In this document: positions 61,690 through 64,000 of the stretch, piece by piece
Layout: every line of letters starts with the position of its first letter
How positions within the stretch are numbered: the stretch's first letter is position 1
Source: Pyxicephalus adspersus
Taxonomy: Eukaryota > Chordata > Amphibia > Anura > Pyxicephalidae
Direction of reading: 5' to 3'
Assembly: GCF_032062135.1 (NCBI RefSeq)
Contig: NC_092859.1
Location: forward strand, 87,796,781 to 87,860,780
DNA length: 64,000 nt
Notes under the pieces: model-generated
Told to the model about the DNA's origin: nothing
The model's database searches: none
Seen by the model: the letters and a program-made list of their open reading frames with translations, nothing else
Translations under genes and position numbers: made by a program

Positions 61690-63310
61690 ATGAGTAGGCA
61701 CAGCTGTGTTAATAAACTGGACAATTTTTGATACATTTGTGGCAAATTTACCCTGTGGGATAAACCTAACCAAGAGGGTGAGATATGCTTACAAGTATTA
61801 CTTTGGATATGAAATTGGAGATCATGATAACAACTGGGCACCTCATATCTGGTGTCAGGGGTGTTATGTTGGCCTACCACAACGGTTGAATAAGAAAAGG
61901 AATAAAATGCCTTTTGCTGTGCCCATAGTTTGGCTTGAGCCTAAAGACCATCACTTGGACTGCTACTTCTGTATGAGTACAATTGGTGGGTTTTCAAAGA
62001 AGACTAAGTCAAAAATTGTTTATCCTGATTGTGAATCTGCTCTACATGATGCAGAGAATCCAGTGCCAGTCCCTGCTACATCTGTTGTTACTGACATGTT
62101 GGATGAGGAACAGGAGGATGATGCTGATGTTAATGAATGGTATTAACACCAATTTGAAGAGGGTAAGCCACAATTTATAAATCAGATTTAGATAATCTAG
62201 TAAGTGACATGTCCTTGTCAAAAGAGAAGTCTGAACTGTTAGCCTCCAGATTAAAGGAGTGGAATTTGCTACAAAAATGAAAGACAACTTCACACTTCGT
62301 GATCCTCACACAAAGTTTGCAGGTTATTTCAAGCTGGAAAAGGACATTTGCTTCTGTACCAACGTGAGTGGTCTGATGATGGAGTTACGTTGCGAATACT
62401 TACCATAGCAGTGGAGATTGTTCATAGATTCGAGCAAAGCAAGTTTGAAAGCTGTATTGCTGCATAAAGGTAACGAAAAACCTTCTGTTCCTCTTGCTCA
62501 TGCTGAGGTAATGAAAGAGACATACAAATCCATGGATGTCATTTTGAAATTAACTATTAAGAAAACACAAGGAACATTTGTGGTGACCTGAAGGTGGTGG
62601 CACTCCTTCTTGGCCTGCAATTGGGATATCCAAAATGTGTGTGCTTTCTGTGCCTGTGGAACTGTCGTGATGACAGCAACCATTACAAAGTGAAGAATGG
62701 CCACCCAAACCTGAACATTGGCCAGTACAATGTGAAGCATAAATCACTCAATGATCCACAGAAAGTTTACCTTCCACCACTTCATATTAAACTTGGATTA
62801 ATGAAAAACTTTGTAGTTGCAATGGATCGTGATGGTATGGGTTTTCAGTATCTGAAAGATAAGTTTGAAAAAGTTATAACAGATTCTAAACTGAGAGCAG
62901 GCATTTTTTGTTGGTCCCCAAATCTGCAATTTGATGTGTGATGCCACACTCAACCCACTGATCTTCTGGAAGAGGTAACCCACTTGCAGTTCAGGATTCA
63001 TTTGTGTTAGTTGCTCAAAACTTTCTGGGCAACCAGCAAACTGAAAACCATGCTGAACAACACGCTAACAGCATACCATCAACTTGGCTACCGAATGTCA
63101 CTTAAAATTATTTTCTTACATTCCCATCTTTGGGAATTCCACAAAATTTGGGTGATGTGAGTGATGAACAAGGGGAGAGGTTCCACCAAGTTATTTCTGT
63201 TATGGAAACATGTGAAACCTCAACGTGATGGGCGACTACTGCTGGTTTCTGCAATGGAAGACAACGTAGAGCCACAAATGCAAAAAGCAAGTGCCTGAAA
63301 CACTTCTGCA
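61690..63310 (+). pseudogene. Degenerate copy of an unnamed multicopy protein family
   Basis: A broken, intron-less coding sequence. It starts MSRHSCVNKLDNF, hits TGA at 61729-61731 where the family, as I remember it, has Cys, and continues YICGKFT. A shift then moves to another frame, giving YYFGYEIGDHDNNWAPHIWC, MPFAVPIVWLEPKDHHLDCY and an acidic end at 62146. A further piece reads SLSKEKSELLASRLKEWNLL (about 62212-62271). Next comes ALLLGLQLGYPKCVCFLCLW and later VYLPPLHIKLGLMKNFVVAM (62594-62941), then GIPQNLGDVSDEQGERFHQV (about 63131-63190). Paired cysteines and histidines near the N-terminus suggest zinc binding. I recall such proteins only as uncharacterised multicopy proteins of insects, cnidarians and fish; function is unknown, and transposon origin is possible. 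It is inactive here. Confidence 0.75.
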
Positions 63311-64000
63311 GTGTACATGTGTGTTGAACAAGAACTCAGGGTAATTATGTGTAATTGTATATGTTGTTGCAACATAAAATTACATTTTTGTAATGTCATG
63401 GAACTATGAGGCAAAAGTTCCTGACATCCAAGGCAGAATCAGACTTCAGATCTGCATTCAGCACACTTGATTTAGAATTAGCAGACAATATTTATTTTTT
63501 GTGCTGCAGTGAAATAATAATGTTATCCTAACAAAGCAGAATAACTTTTTGTATAACCAGTGTGTGTTTCATTGTTTTTTTAGTTTATGCTTTTCATGAC
63601 ACACCATTCTCAAAATATGCTCCTACAATTCATCCTGTCAAACTGACAGTTGAAAATTAATATAAATGTTTGACAGCCATTCTAAAATGCTAGACAAGTT
63701 ATTTTGTACCTTTATCATATTTTTTGTGTGCAGCATCTGTGTATGATTAAGTATATAGTGTTATTAGGTCCAAACAGTTGATCACCAAACATGCATTTTG
63801 TAAGGGAGAAAAAAATGTATTTAGTAAAAAAATGTACCTTTAATGTAAAAGGTATTGATAATTCAAGGCAGGGTTTTACTTGTTTTCCGGGTTAATTTCA
63901 GTCACTTCCAAGTAGCAAGAACTGCTCAAATACTCCACGTTGTATTCAGAGCTTTCATTTACTTGTTTGAACCTTTCACTTTTCAACACTGCTGTAATAT

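Larger units (their letters stand above)
60678..64000 (+). other. TRHDE last intron, 5' part
   Basis: Starts with donor gtaaat. It holds the degenerate multicopy-family gene described separately. I found no sequence resembling the final TRHDE exon (an amphipathic helical segment of about 50 residues). Confidence 0.75.

Noticed and set aside
60678..64000. Search for the last TRHDE coding exon
   Set aside because: No phase-0 exon resembling the known C-terminal helical segment was found. The phrase GLMKNFVVAM at about 62799 belongs to the degenerate multicopy gene, not to TRHDE.
1..64000. CRISPR arrays, operons, phage or bacterial defence systems
   Set aside because: The window is vertebrate intron-exon sequence. 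Repeats are inverted transposon copies or microsatellites, not regularly spaced direct repeats with unique spacers.

Overview
This is vertebrate nuclear DNA, most likely from a frog. It is AT-rich and intron-dominated, has GT-AG spliced exons, and is crowded with short palindromic transposons of the kind that fill anuran genomes. The frog assignment is an inference from the repeat types and from how far the exons differ from what I remember of mammalian TRHDE.

The only functional gene I can support is on the + strand: the C-terminal half of TRHDE (thyrotropin-releasing-hormone-degrading ectoenzyme, pyroglutamyl-peptidase II, M1 metallopeptidase family). Eleven consecutive coding exons lie between 5691 and 60677. 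They sum to 1278 nt, i.e. exactly 426 codons. Every junction keeps frame, and no internal stop or exon is missing. Exons for the cytoplasmic tail, membrane anchor and zinc-binding catalytic core (GAMEN and HEXXH) lie upstream of base 1. The last coding exon, about 50 residues in mammals, was not found by 64000 and should lie further downstream. By counting back from a 19-exon mammalian gene I take these as exons 8-18; the numbering is inferred.

Layout: 1-5690 is the end of an upstream intron with a degenerate ~100-bp tandem array and a small foldback. 5691-8745 holds three exons. 8746-16419 is an intron with a large palindromic MITE. 16420-16708 holds two exons split by a 99-bp intron. 16709-29642 is a 12.9-kb intron with several TIR elements and an L2-like LINE remnant. 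One exon follows at 29643. 29791-37142 is an intron with two target-site-flanked hAT elements. Two exons lie at 37143-39206. 39207-58691 is a 19.5-kb intron, the richest in repeats, with an assembly gap. Three exons lie at 58692-60677. The final intron contains a broken copy of an unnamed multicopy protein-coding family (about 61690-63310).

The mobile elements are the most informative non-genic content. Eight copies of one palindromic MITE are present; one is flanked by inverted copies of its own flanking DNA, making a 274-bp near-perfect palindrome. Three hAT-type elements have perfect 8-bp target-site duplications, and two TA-flanked elements have CAGG-type ends. I see no CRISPR array, operon, rRNA or tRNA gene, and no convincing new system.
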